Part shown: piece after piece, positions 53,646-63,024 of the stretch
Position numbering within the stretch: position 1 is the stretch's first letter
How the letters are laid out: every line of letters starts with the position of its first letter
Source of the DNA: Caballeronia fortuita
GTDB lineage: Bacteria; Pseudomonadota; Gammaproteobacteria; Burkholderiales; Burkholderiaceae
Assembly: GCF_001544835.2 (NCBI RefSeq)
Contig: NZ_FCNX02000012.1
Span: 62,001 to 126,000, forward strand
DNA length: 64,000 bases
Reading direction: 5' to 3'
Notes under the pieces: generated by a model
What the model was told of the DNA's origin: nothing
Databases searched by the model: none
The model's input: the letters and a program-made list of their open reading frames with translations, nothing else
Position numbers and translations under genes: made by a program

Positions 53646-54212
53646 ATGCTTGCTCCGCAGAGACCGCTCCAGTCCCAGTTGAAACACACTGATCTTTTTC
53701 GCCCCATTTCCTCATCCCTGAAAGACAGCATTCTTGAACCTTACAAGCAGGAGTGCGTATATATTAAGGAGGCGTTCCGGGACGTCACGCAGGACAAGTC
53801 GTTGGTGACAATCGCCGAAGTGTGTGTGCCTGTGACGTTCTATGGATCTGAGACGGGTCACTTCAACGCCGTGGAGTCGCTGCTTTGCCTGAACCAACTC
53901 GCCTTTCTCGCAATTGCTGAGCTCATCGTCGATGACGAGCCGCACGAGCTCCGCAAATCAATTAGGACGACATCAATTCATGTATTCAAGGAACACGTTC
54001 TTACTAGGACGTTCATTACTTCTGTTCGAATGCAGTACCGGCGTACGCTAGACGGCAAAAATACCTTCATGCGCCTCGCATTCACCGCAGCGAGAAAACG
54101 TGCTGGCGTGATATTCCTGGCATCGGAATTTGCGTTCATCGACGGCTCTTCTACTTTCGAGGCACGGCCTGCGTTTATGGGCGACGCGACTTTCGCCATG
54201 CCCGACATTTGA
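53646..54212 (+). CDS. FcoT-like hot-dog thioesterase
   Basis: A 188-residue protein matching the FcoT family (Mycobacterium Rv0098): ILEPYKQECVYIKEA near the start and the family signature ETGHFNAVESLLCLNQLAF at about 75-93 (Rv0098: STGHFNAVELILCFNQLAY). The fold is a hot-dog long-chain acyl-CoA thioesterase without a classical catalytic triad. In actinobacteria the relative sits in isonitrile lipopeptide clusters. Here no NRPS or acyl ligase adjoins, so it is an orphan or a relic of a transferred cluster. ATG at 53646 has AAGGAA upstream. Composition is less GC-rich than the surroundings. Confidence 0.8.
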   Translation: MLAPQRPLQSQLKHTDLFRPISSSLKDSILEPYKQECVYIKEAFRDVTQDKSLVTIAEVCVPVTFYGSETGHFNAVESLLCLNQLAFLAIAELIVDDEPHELRKSIRTTSIHVFKEHVLTRTFITSVRMQYRRTLDGKNTFMRLAFTAARKRAGVIFLASEFAFIDGSSTFEARPAFMGDATFAMPDI

Positions 54213-54971
54213 GCGTTGCCGCTCGGGCGACAAGACCATAAAGATTGCCGATCCGCAGGCTATCCTTGAGTCGGACGGATTCGACTGCCACCACCGCGTG
54301 CGCCATGCGAACCAATGTGACAGCGTCGCGGCCTATGCGAGCTCGTACACGGAAGATGCGTGATGGTGCGTCCGGGATCAGTTGCAGAACTGTCGGTGGT
54401 TCTCCTCGAATGATTCGTGCGCCGATCAAGTTATGCTGGTTTGCTGAGCATCGGCAGCCTTGGCTAGTTGTCCCCGTTCCGAAGTCGAGCTACATCGGTC
54501 CACAGTGCGTGGCCAGGTCGGTCAATCGTCGATGATGCTGGTCGAGCCGCCGAACGACAGTTCCTGGTGGACCACGTCTCACGCCAGCGCGGGGGTGTCC
54601 AGCGCCGTTGATAACTTGCTATGCCGCCCACCGTGCCACCTCAGCTCGAGTTTCGCGGTAGCAGCTTCGCGTCTCGCTGCGCTCAGGTCGGCGCCCAGCA
54701 ACTCCTGCCAATCCCGTTGCAAGCACTTCTTCCAACGCATCGTTCTTGAGCGCCTTCATTGGGCCTCGGTCGCCGCCAGTAATCGCTTCCGCTGGCGGCC
54801 GGTTCCGCTACGCTGGGTCGAGACCATGGCGTGAGCCCTTCCGAGGGTAGTTCACGCGGTGGGTGGCGAAAAGGCCTGCAAAAGGGTCGACGGAAGATAC
54901 ACCGACTTGTCCCGGAGCCTTGCGCTGGCGCCGTTGGCCGAGACTGTTACGTGGGTATGGCGTCACGCGGC
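54213..54971. other. 759-base region between convergent genes
   Basis: No intact gene. A minus-strand stretch at about 54610-54795 reads LELRWHGG and resembles the C-terminus of a serine recombinase, but stops interrupt it and the match is weak. Confidence 0.35.
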
Positions 54972-56018
54972 TCAAATTGCATCCACGTAAAGATCCGCCT
55001 CGGCGGTCATTCCGCTTGAAAGCGTCCACTTCCCGTCGCTGAAGACAATCTCATCATCGAAACGGATCGTCGGTCGCGCGAGAATGAAATCGGTGTGCAA
55101 ACGGCAGTTCCAGTCCGGATACGCGCCTTTCTTAACGGGTGAGCCGATGCCCAGATGAAATCCGGCAACGCGCTCATTGATTAACGACCGGAAAGGAACG
55201 AAACGTGAGATTGTTTGGTTCGTACCGAGGCCGATTTCACCTACCCTGTTAGCGTTCTCGATTTCAAACAACTTCTTGCACAAACTGTCGATCAGAACAT
55301 CCTTGCACGAGTAATCAGTCACACGTCCTTCGCTTATTTGCAGAACAACTTCCCTACCGTCCAGTCGCGGATCGAATTCGAACGGATAGCTCATGTTGAT
55401 CGCACCATCGGCGACCAAGACGCCTTCGATGTCCGCCGAGTACGTGCTGACCTCGCCACAGGGAAACACACCGGGAAACGGTGCGCGAAAATCTCCATGA
55501 TTGCTCGTCCAACTAGCCAGCGAATCAGGGCGCACCACCAGATCGGTCCCCGTGTCGCTCGTGATGGTAATCTTCGAGCATGCTTTTGCGCAGGCTAAAA
55601 CTCTTGTATTTAGATTCTGCAATTCGTCTTTCGACATACGGAAACATAGTTCGAACAATTCGTATCCGAAATCGAACAGGCGGTACACGGTTGTCCTGCC
55701 GACATAGTCTTGCAGACCTGTAAGAAGCTGCTTTCTATGAATGCTCTTGGTTTTGCTGACGTAGAGAACGACATCGTATCCTGCCATGTCGTCAAAACAA
55801 AAGGTCGACTGCTCATCGACCGCTTCAGCGTTCACATCGACAGATTCCTGACCACACAGGGCGACGAAATCCGAAAGCGCTGTTTGCGCCGCCAGATCGG
55901 CCGCGTCCAGGTTCCAGCGTATGAGTAGTCTGGAGCCAGCGCCGAGCCTCAGATAGTCGAGGATGAGCATGCGCATTCCTTCGGCTACATGCGGGCGCTG
56001 TTCGAGATGATGTTGCAT
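54972..56018 (-). CDS. M29-family (aminopeptidase T-like) metalloprotein
   Basis: A 348-residue protein with the C-terminal fold of M29 metallopeptidases. Candidate metal ligands occur in the family order: Glu in FPCGEVSTYSADIEG, Glu in NRVGEIGLGTNQ, His in AGFHLGIG, and His and Asp in CRLHTDFIL. The fold also includes the 2,5-dihydroxypyridine dioxygenase NicX, so hydrolase and oxygenase functions are both possible. The N-terminal third is divergent. ATG at 56018 is chosen; the upstream part of the open frame (to 56207) overlaps the peptide gene. The same-strand 59-codon gene ends 142 bases upstream, suggesting one transcription unit. Confidence 0.75.
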   Translation of the reverse strand: MQHHLEQRPHVAEGMRMLILDYLRLGAGSRLLIRWNLDAADLAAQTALSDFVALCGQESVDVNAEAVDEQSTFCFDDMAGYDVVLYVSKTKSIHRKQLLTGLQDYVGRTTVYRLFDFGYELFELCFRMSKDELQNLNTRVLACAKACSKITITSDTGTDLVVRPDSLASWTSNHGDFRAPFPGVFPCGEVSTYSADIEGVLVADGAINMSYPFEFDPRLDGREVVLQISEGRVTDYSCKDVLIDSLCKKLFEIENANRVGEIGLGTNQTISRFVPFRSLINERVAGFHLGIGSPVKKGAYPDWNCRLHTDFILARPTIRFDDEIVFSDGKWTLSSGMTAEADLYVDAI

Positions 56019-56160
56019 GGTCGATGCCTTACAAAAGATGGGGGATAGAGCCTCGGTCACACTGGACCACCGTGCTTGCCCGTCCGTCACGCCTACTGCA
56101 TTCCGAGCGCGTGCATGCAGTATCGGCATCGAGCAGCACGGTGGACTCAATGCACCATCG

Positions 56161-56340
56161 TTAGTCGTCGCCGACGGATGCGAACAACCAGCTCGACGGA
56201 TAGGCACCCTCAGCGGCGCCTACGACTGCTGTCTGAATTTGACGGACAGCATCATCTACAGACTGAGGTCTTGAAGCAGCGAACTGCGCGCCTTGCGCAA
56301 CTGCCCCACCGGTTTGTCCCATACTGAGTTCATTCCACAT
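56161..56340 (-). CDS. 59-residue peptide, candidate precursor or small partner
   Basis: An open frame too short for routine gene lists: ATG 56340, stop TAA 56161-56163. A strong ribosome binding site AGAGAGGTGA lies 3-4 bases before the start. The peptide opens MWNELSMGQTGGAVAQ, has a predicted amphipathic helix SVDDAVRQIQTAVVG, and ends GAYPSSWLFASVGDD, aromatic and serine-rich. A helical leader followed by a distinct C-terminal core is the form of a RiPP precursor, but no modifying enzyme other than the M29-type protein downstream is visible. A regulatory or structural mini-protein is equally possible. Not recognised. Confidence 0.55.
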   Translation of the reverse strand: MWNELSMGQTGGAVAQGAQFAASRPQSVDDAVRQIQTAVVGAAEGAYPSSWLFASVGDD

Positions 56341-56973
56341 GATTCACCTCTCTAGATTGTGCAACGCCGAATACGTTCGGCAGACCAGGACCGCCCATGT
56401 CAGCGGGCGGCCTTATACCCCGAATCGGGGAGGCTCGTTCGGTGCGGATCAAAACCGTCCGAAGAAGTCTGGAATGGAGTTTCCCTTGTTTCAATTAGCA
56501 GAGAATTATGCGATCTACGTGCAACGTTGACGTGGCGCGCGGATGAGATTGCTGCCGTCGCGAAGTCCTTTGTCCGGTTTCGGGCTCAGGATTCAATCCA
56601 AGACCAATTGACATTGCACCGATGCTTCGTGCCCGCTGAAGTTCATTGAAAGTGAGGTGGCGCGACGCGAAGTATGGAGGGTCGACTCCCCCTGCTGGCG
56701 AAGATGTCTTAGGTCGCGCAGGCGACTGTTCGCAGCGGCCTCCGAATATCAACAAGGTCACAGTGCTGTTTGGTTCGATGCGAAAGTGTTTTCGAAGCGA
56801 CATAAGTTGGCAACGTTCGTGGCATCGACCGGACGTCCAACTCAGCCATCCGATGACTTGCGCACCCCCGGAAAGGAGCGCAGTGGCTTCTCATCGAGAA
56901 TAATTTGTGGCTAATTCAACGTCGATACGATGCCCAGGCAGCCTTAAACTCAATAACCATCAAGGAGTATTAA
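56341..56973. other. 633-base region between divergent genes
   Basis: Contains palindromes upstream of the peptide gene and the promoter of the HdeA-like gene. Short open frames are not convincing. Confidence 0.4.
56418..56430. promoter_or_regulatory. Perfect 13-base palindrome upstream of the peptide gene
   Basis: CCCCGA-A-TCGGGG, preceded by a second stem CCGCCC-N8-GGGCGG at 56391-56410. It lies 80-90 bases before the peptide start and could be an operator or an attenuating hairpin. Confidence 0.4.
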
Positions 56974-57309
56974 ATGACACTCGTTAAATGCATCGCAGCC
57001 TCCGTATGTGCTCTCGCCATCGGAGCGTCCACAGTGGCCCGCGCTGCCGAACAGAAAATCGCGCCAGCCAAGATGACGTGCGCGGACTTCGTTCAGGTGG
57101 ATGAAGCGTATAAGCCGGCGCTCGTTTACTGGGTTGCAGGCGTCGACAAGCTCGGTGTGACAGGCACCGAAACGACCGTCGTCGATACCATGCAGCCCGT
57201 CGCCGCCACCGTCGCGCAGGAATGTCAGAAGGACCCGCAGACCAAGTTCATGACGAAGGTTCGCTCGATGATCAAATCGAAGCAGATTGCACTGTTTGAC
57301 CACCATTAA
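56974..57309 (+). CDS. HdeA/HdeB-like periplasmic acid-stress chaperone
   Basis: A 111-residue protein with a signal peptide cleaved after ARA (about residue 24). The mature part begins EQKIAPAKMTCADFVQVDEA, and the second Cys is in AQECQKDPQ. The two Cys would form the single disulfide of HdeA-type chaperones, which unfold at low pH to protect periplasmic proteins. AAGGAG lies about 7 bases before the ATG. Length and motif order fit HdeA of proteobacteria. Single gene. Confidence 0.87.
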   Translation: MTLVKCIAASVCALAIGASTVARAAEQKIAPAKMTCADFVQVDEAYKPALVYWVAGVDKLGVTGTETTVVDTMQPVAATVAQECQKDPQTKFMTKVRSMIKSKQIALFDHH

Positions 57310-57713
57310 TGATTTATCGAGGGTAGGACCGAGCAGGCCCCGCGAGACGCTGAGCGCCGAGCGGGAAAAAAGCATTGCTTCGGACGCGCCAGCGATGACA
57401 GCTGGTGCATCCTGGTCCCGATGTCGCCCGAGTTGTATGCTGCAGGCTTCGTTAACAAATGCGCTCACACTGTCTGCCTGCGAGGGGCGAATCTAGTTTC
57501 TCCGAGCAGTCGTTGAAGGACCACAAACCTGCGTGGTTTCTCCGACGTTTCTCAGAAAAACCGTGTAGGCGGCGGATCTGAGCCTCCGCGATAGATGCGA
57601 CGCGCCACGGGACCGCAGACTGGGCCAATTACTAAGCGAGTTCCTTAACGGCTCTGGCATAAAAAATGCGTCAATGACACACTTTTGTCCATACCATCCG
57701 CGCACCGTTCCCC
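57310..57713. other. 404-base intergenic stretch
   Basis: No gene recognised. Presumably contains the promoter for the hybrid kinase; no clear operator or terminator found. Confidence 0.4.
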
Positions 57714-60155
57714 ATGAGCAACGACATCTCCCGCGCCGCGAGCTTTGGCACAGCATGGCTTCAACTGTGGGCCGGGTCCACTGACGACTACTCCATTTTC
57801 GCCCTTTCGCCCGACGGCATCGTCATGACGTGGAACCCGGGGGGCGAGCGTATCCAAGGCTACAGGGCTGACGAAATTATAGGGCAGTCGTTCTCCGCGT
57901 TTTACACAGACACCGAACGCGCCTCGGGCGCGCCCGAGGCCGCACTCGAAGCCGCGGCCAGTTCAGGTCGCTATGTTAGTGAAGGATGGCGTCTGAGAAA
58001 GGACGGCACGCGGTTCTGGGCCCATGTCGTCATGACAGCACTTCGTGACAGCGCCGGTCAGCTCCTGGGCTATGGAAAGGTGGTTCAGGATGTCAGCGAT
58101 AAGAAGGCCGCGCACGATGCGGTGCTGCAAAGCGAGCGGAGCTTTCGCCTGTTGGTTCAGGGTGTCATCGACTATGCCATCTTCATGCTCTCGCCCGACG
58201 GCCGGGTCACAAGCTGGAATTCCGGCGCCCGGCGGATCAAGGGATACAGCGAACGCGAGATCGTGGGCTCGCATTTCTCCAGGTTCTACACCCCCGAGGA
58301 CGTCGCCGCCGGAGTGCCGTTTCGCGGGCTGGAAACGGCAAGACGCGAAGGCCGTTTCGAGGCGGAAGGTTGGCGCGTACGCAAGGATGGCAGCCGCTTC
58401 TTCGCACACGTCGTCATTGACGCGATCCGCGAGAATGGTGAGCTCGTCGGGTTTGCGAAGGTCACCCGGGACATCACCGAGCGTCGGCGTGCCGCGGAAC
58501 TTCTTGAACAGACGCAGCGCGCTTTGTTCCAGGCGCAGAAAATGGAAGCGTTGGGAAAACTGACCGGCGGGGTGGCACACGATTTCAACAATGTCCTGCA
58601 GGTACTACGGGGAAACTTGGAACTGCTGGAAAGCAGGTACGGACGGGACAACTGGAGCGCCGAGCGTTTGGGCAAGGCGATCGACGCCGTGGATCGCGGC
58701 GCGAAACTGGCCTCGCAGCTGCTCGCCTACGGACGTCAGCAACCACTGGCGCCACTTGTCATTAATCCCGCGCGCCAGCTCCGCGCACTAGACGACCTGT
58801 TGCGCCGGGCGCTGGGCGAGACGATTGAAATCGAGTCCGTTGTCGCGGGCGGTCTCTGGAACATCATAGTCGACCCGCATCAGCTGGAAAACGTGATTCT
58901 CAATCTGGCTATCAATGCACGCGACGCGATGCCGGACGGAGGGAAGCTTACGCTCGAACTCGCCAACGCGACGCTGGATGACGAATACGTCTCGACGGTC
59001 CCTGACGTCAAGGCCGGACAGTATGTCATGCTGGCTGTTACGGATACGGGGACCGGCATGAGCCGGGAAGTGATGGAGCGCGCTTTCGATCCGTTCTTCA
59101 GCACGAAACCGGAAGGCGAAGGTACTGGCCTCGGACTGAGCATGGCATACGGATTTGTCAAGCAGAGCGGCGGGCACATCAAGCTCTACAGTGAGACCGG
59201 CGAAGGAACGACTGTCAGGATCTATTTACCTCGCTCGACCGGTACGGCAGTGGAATTCCCGCCGCGCGCGAGGGGCAGTGTGAAGCACGGCGAAGAGACC
59301 ATTCTCGTGGTTGAGGACGATCCGCAGGTCCAATCGACGGTTGTCGAGCTTCTTACGGGTTTGGGCTACGCTGTGTTGAAGGCCAATGACGCCGAGCAGG
59401 CACTGGCTGTCGTCGCGAGCGGCGTGCACATCGATCTGTTATTTACGGACGTGGTCATGCCGGGGTCGTTGCGTAGCCCCGACATGGCCAGGCAAGCCAC
59501 CCAGATGCTCCCCGGACTCAAGGTACTCTTCACTTCAGGCTACACACAGAATGCTATCGTCCACGGCGGCCGGCTGGACCCGGGCGTGGAACTGCTCAGC
59601 AAACCGTACAGCCGTCAGCAGCTTGCGACGAAGGTGCGGCAGGTGCTCGGCGAAAGCGATCGCAAGGTCATCGAACAACCGATGGCCGAGTCCGACGATG
59701 ATCCTTGTGCTCCGGTCCAGCGCCTTGAAGATTTGCGGGTGCTTGCAGTAGATGATGACCCGGCGTCGCTCGACGCGCTTTGTGAACTGTTGCAGCTGCT
59801 GGGCATCGGCGCACGGCGCGCGGAAGACGCCGCCGTAGCACTCGAAGTGCTCAAAGCCGGCGACATTGATGTTCTTCTCACGGACGTCGTCATGTCCGAT
59901 ATGTCCGGCCTGGAACTGGCGCGCCGCGCAGCGGCCATGAAACCAGACCTCGAGGTTATTTTTGCTTCCGGCAACACCCTCCCGGAGCAAGAGACCTTGC
60001 AATTCGAATGGTCGGCGCTGCGCAAGCCCTATTCGCTTGCGCAGTTGCAGGATACGCTGCAGTCCGCCAGTAGCCGTCACGCAAAGCAGAAAGCCGGCAG
60101 AGGCGATCACGCCAGGATCCGCGCCTCAGATGATAAGCCGGCATCTAGCTCTTAA
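57714..60155 (+). CDS. Hybrid sensor histidine kinase: PAS-PAS-HisKA-HATPase-REC-REC
   Basis: An 813-residue cytoplasmic kinase with no transmembrane segment. Two near-identical PAS domains (about 20-130 and 145-255) each contain the GWR(L/V)RKDG phrase, suggesting a recent internal duplication. HisKA has His289 in GGVAHDFNNVLQ; the ATPase has ENVILNLAINARDAMP, DTGTGMS and GTGLGLSMAYG. Two receiver domains follow, with Asp579 (LFTDVVMP) and Asp724 (LLTDVVMS). A tandem receiver tail fits a phosphorelay to other proteins; possible partners are the single-domain regulators at 38.8 and 40.2 kb. The signal, perhaps light or redox, is unknown. Confidence 0.93.
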   Translation: MSNDISRAASFGTAWLQLWAGSTDDYSIFALSPDGIVMTWNPGGERIQGYRADEIIGQSFSAFYTDTERASGAPEAALEAAASSGRYVSEGWRLRKDGTRFWAHVVMTALRDSAGQLLGYGKVVQDVSDKKAAHDAVLQSERSFRLLVQGVIDYAIFMLSPDGRVTSWNSGARRIKGYSEREIVGSHFSRFYTPEDVAAGVPFRGLETARREGRFEAEGWRVRKDGSRFFAHVVIDAIRENGELVGFAKVTRDITERRRAAELLEQTQRALFQAQKMEALGKLTGGVAHDFNNVLQVLRGNLELLESRYGRDNWSAERLGKAIDAVDRGAKLASQLLAYGRQQPLAPLVINPARQLRALDDLLRRALGETIEIESVVAGGLWNIIVDPHQLENVILNLAINARDAMPDGGKLTLELANATLDDEYVSTVPDVKAGQYVMLAVTDTGTGMSREVMERAFDPFFSTKPEGEGTGLGLSMAYGFVKQSGGHIKLYSETGEGTTVRIYLPRSTGTAVEFPPRARGSVKHGEETILVVEDDPQVQSTVVELLTGLGYAVLKANDAEQALAVVASGVHIDLLFTDVVMPGSLRSPDMARQATQMLPGLKVLFTSGYTQNAIVHGGRLDPGVELLSKPYSRQQLATKVRQVLGESDRKVIEQPMAESDDDPCAPVQRLEDLRVLAVDDDPASLDALCELLQLLGIGARRAEDAAVALEVLKAGDIDVLLTDVVMSDMSGLELARRAAAMKPDLEVIFASGNTLPEQETLQFEWSALRKPYSLAQLQDTLQSASSRHAKQKAGRGDHARIRASDDKPASSS

Positions 60156-60703
60156 TGCGCTTGGACCGACGTTGCTCCGAAGCGTCCTGACCAAAGAGGG
60201 CTACGCGCCGGATATACGAAGTCTCGAAAACGGTAAAACGGATCGCCGACTTGCCTCCTTTAAGGTCACAGGACGGGACAGGATGTGAGGTTCAGCGAGT
60301 CGAGCAGGATCGGCCTAGAGACGAAACGAACGCGGCGGGTATTGCGCACGGGCGCGATCCGTAGGTCCGGCCGCTGCGCAAGGGTGCGGATGTAGACTCG
60401 GACTTCTCGCGGTCCTTTCTCTTTTGCTGGTCGGGTCAAGGTAATGTCACCGGCGATGCGCTCGGTGTAGAAGTTTCCGCTTGCGAGGGCCAAGGCTCGC
60501 ATACGCCGCATCTGACGGCACAGCGCACAAACCGGCGTAACTCCGGGCTAAGAAACGCGGCATAAATTGGCGACTGAGACCGCTGGCTCTCTACCGAGAA
60601 GATACACTTCCAACCTCACTTGGTGCGTCGCAGGGTGACTAACACGACGCTACCCGACGACCCTTAACATTCACGCTATCACTTTCGCTGTTCGAGGAAA
60701 CAC
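60156..60703. other. 548-base intergenic stretch
   Basis: A minus-strand frame of 81 codons (60266-60511) is open and mildly protein-like but not recognised and lacks a good start signal. Otherwise promoter space for the CPBP gene. Confidence 0.35.
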
Positions 60704-61558
60704 ATGCTCGCCGCGCCGTTCATTGCGCTTTTTCTTGCTGCGCCTGCTTTGTGGACGCCGGTCGCCCAATGGCTGGTACCCGTTCTGCTCGTAGTCGGAT
60801 ACGCGCTTGCAATGGCCAGCGGGCAAGTGACTGTTCTCTCCGCCCTACCGGTCGCTCTTCTGGTCATCGCAGCATTCTCCATCGCGCCACATCGCGAAGC
60901 GTGGGTGCGTTACACAGGACATGCGCTATTCATTGTGCTCGCCGTTGCGCTAAGTATGCACTGGGTGCCAGGCTTTCATAATCTGCGCGTCATCGACGCC
61001 CAGCGACTAGCTGGCGATGCCGTACCGTTCACGATGTATTTGAATCTTGACAAGCCCCTTATTGGATTCTGGCTGCTGCTGGCGTGTCCGTGGATTCGCC
61101 CACGTTACGAAGCGAAAGCATCGATGAAAGCAGGCATGGCAAGCTTCGTTGGTACGACCATCGCCTGTTTGCTTCTCGCCGTGGCATTAGGGCTGGTGAG
61201 ATGGGAGCCAAGATGGCATTCGTTGACTTGGCTCTTCATGCTCAATAACCTGCTGCTTGTCACGTTGACTGAAGAGGCGCTATTTCGAGGTTATCTCCAA
61301 GGCGGGTTGTCACGCCTGCTCGCGCGCTTCGCGCGTGGGGACCTCGTTGCGCTGTTCATCGCGGCGATCGCGTTCGGGCTGGCCCACTTCGCCGGCGGCT
61401 GGCAATGGATGGTACTCGCAAGCGTGGCGGGCGTCGGTTATGGCCTAGCCTATCGCTTTGGCGGCCTGAGTGCCGCCATCCTCGCGCACTTTGGCTTAAA
61501 TGCCGTGCATTTCCTCTTTTTCACTTATCCGATGCTTCAGGCGCACGCGGCTACATAG
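60704..61558 (+). CDS. CPBP-family intramembrane metalloprotease
   Basis: A 284-residue polytopic membrane protein with about eight helices. The CPBP/Abi motifs are complete: TEEALFRGYL (motif 1, Glu-Glu and Arg) at about 191-200, GLAHFAGG (motif 2) at about 227, and ILAHFGLNAVHF (motif 3). These residues form the metal site of Rce1-like proteases that cleave membrane or prenylated proteins; bacterial members can act in bacteriocin immunity or maturation. There is no peptide gene beside it. Target unknown. Confidence 0.9.
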   Translation: MLAAPFIALFLAAPALWTPVAQWLVPVLLVVGYALAMASGQVTVLSALPVALLVIAAFSIAPHREAWVRYTGHALFIVLAVALSMHWVPGFHNLRVIDAQRLAGDAVPFTMYLNLDKPLIGFWLLLACPWIRPRYEAKASMKAGMASFVGTTIACLLLAVALGLVRWEPRWHSLTWLFMLNNLLLVTLTEEALFRGYLQGGLSRLLARFARGDLVALFIAAIAFGLAHFAGGWQWMVLASVAGVGYGLAYRFGGLSAAILAHFGLNAVHFLFFTYPMLQAHAAT

Positions 61559-62010
61559 ATCACCCCGGTCCTCCCGCATCACAAGGAAGACAATACGGCT
61601 GAGATATGCGTCGATCCGTCCTTCATTCGCACGCGACCCGACGGAGTCACCAAAGTCCAGACGCCCGTGCAGTTACGATAGCGATGATGTCTCGCGCTGG
61701 CAGAACGCTGGCCGCGCGCAGGGCGCGGCAAGTACCCGCGGCTCGTCGAGTTCTCGGAACGACGATTGTGCTCCGAGGTGCTCGTCCTGCGACGGCCATG
61801 GGCACGAGCGAGAAGCGGCCGCTCGGTGGTCGGAATGCCCGACGAAGAAGCGCTCGTTCCGAAGTGCTCCGACTACCTACATGCATCGGATTTGATCCGT
61901 TGATACGCCCCCCTGCCCGCGCTCGCTGATCCGTGAGATTTTGGAGAGGAATTGTCACCGGGAGCCATCAAGTTTGATGTTCTGGAGATTTTGCGGCTCC
62001 GGCCGCATCT
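61559..62010. other. 452-base stretch between convergent genes
   Basis: No recognised gene; open frames are arginine- or serine-rich shadows. Confidence 0.4.
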
Positions 62011-62910
62011 TCAAGCCGATGCGTGACTGAACGTGAGCACCATCTCCCTAAAGCGCGACGCGGCCGGACTTTGCGTCTGTGAACGCGTGACGAGGTGCAA
62101 CGGCGCTCTAAACGCATCGTCGCCGGCGACGCGGCAATAGCGCACGCTTTCCTGCCGATATCGTTGCATCGACGCCGGCACCAGTGTCACGCCCCCGCCC
62201 GCCGCAACGAGGTTGATCGCGGTTACCATACGCGGCACTTCATCGACCACGCGAGGCGTGAAGCCGCGCGCCTCGCAGGCACGGATGAAATCCGCGTACA
62301 TACCCGGCGCGCCCGGCCGTCGAACGAAGATGAACGGCTCGCCGGCGAGCGCGTCCAGCGCTATCGCGCGCGCGCCGATCAGCACATGTCCAAGTGGCAG
62401 CACCAACCGCATGCGCTCCTGCGCCAACAGTTCGAAACGCAAATCGGCGGGCGTTTCGGTGGGCTTGCGCAATATCGCCGCGTCGACCTGCCCGTTCGAC
62501 ATCATCTCGATGATCTCTGCCGCGTTGACCTCGCTCAGTTCGATCGAGATATCCGGATGCGTCTGCCGGAATGCCCGGATCGCCGTGGTCGCGAGCGGAT
62601 GAAACGCCGCCGAGCTTGTGAGCGCGATACGCACCCGCCCGACTTGCCCCTGCGACACGCGCCGCGCATGCGCCACGCCCTGCTCCAAGGTGCGCAAGGC
62701 CGCGCGCGCATGCTCCGCAAGCGACTGGCCCGGCGCGGTGAGTTCTACGCCGCGCGGCTGACGCAGGAACAGCGCGAAGCCTAATTCCTGCTCGAGTTCC
62801 TGAATCTGCTGCGACAGCGGCGGTTGCTGCATGTGCAAGCGTGCCGCCGCGCGGGTGAACTGCCCCTCCTCCGCTACGGCGAGGAAGTAACGCAAATGGC
62901 GCAATTCCAT
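62011..62910 (-). CDS. LysR-family regulator (BenM/CatR-like)
   Basis: A 299-residue LysR regulator. MELRHLRYFLAVAEEGQFTR opens the winged helix, followed by LHMQQPPLSQQI and the FLRQPRGVELTAPG wing. These phrases are typical of the BenM/CatR/AlsR group that senses aromatic or organic acids. The effector domain starts near residue 90. It is divergent from an MHS-type transporter gene (63025), with a perfect palindrome between them, so it probably controls uptake of its own effector. Confidence 0.92.
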   Translation of the reverse strand: MELRHLRYFLAVAEEGQFTRAAARLHMQQPPLSQQIQELEQELGFALFLRQPRGVELTAPGQSLAEHARAALRTLEQGVAHARRVSQGQVGRVRIALTSSAAFHPLATTAIRAFRQTHPDISIELSEVNAAEIIEMMSNGQVDAAILRKPTETPADLRFELLAQERMRLVLPLGHVLIGARAIALDALAGEPFIFVRRPGAPGMYADFIRACEARGFTPRVVDEVPRMVTAINLVAAGGGVTLVPASMQRYRQESVRYCRVAGDDAFRAPLHLVTRSQTQSPAASRFREMVLTFSHASA

Positions 62911-62927
62911 GGCATTCGCTCTGTGAG

Positions 62928-62942
62928 ATATCCATTGGATAT
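62928..62942. promoter_or_regulatory. Perfect LysR-type palindrome
   Basis: ATATCCA-T-TGGATAT in the spacer between the lysR start (62910) and the transporter start (63025). A half-similar CTATCCGATAT follows at about 62951. The layout matches a LysR recognition site plus activation site. Confidence 0.65.
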
Positions 62943-63024
62943 GGTCACCCTATCCGATATGTATTTTACATTTGCCGGCGCGCTTCTTATGCTTGCATCA
63001 CTCGAAAAGGTAGGGGAGACAAAA

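Noticed and set aside
54610..54795. Possible serine-recombinase C-terminal relic (LELRWHGG)
   Set aside because: Interrupted by stops and too short to assign with confidence.
62095..62784. 229-codon plus-strand open frame
   Set aside because: Antisense shadow of the BenM-like LysR gene.
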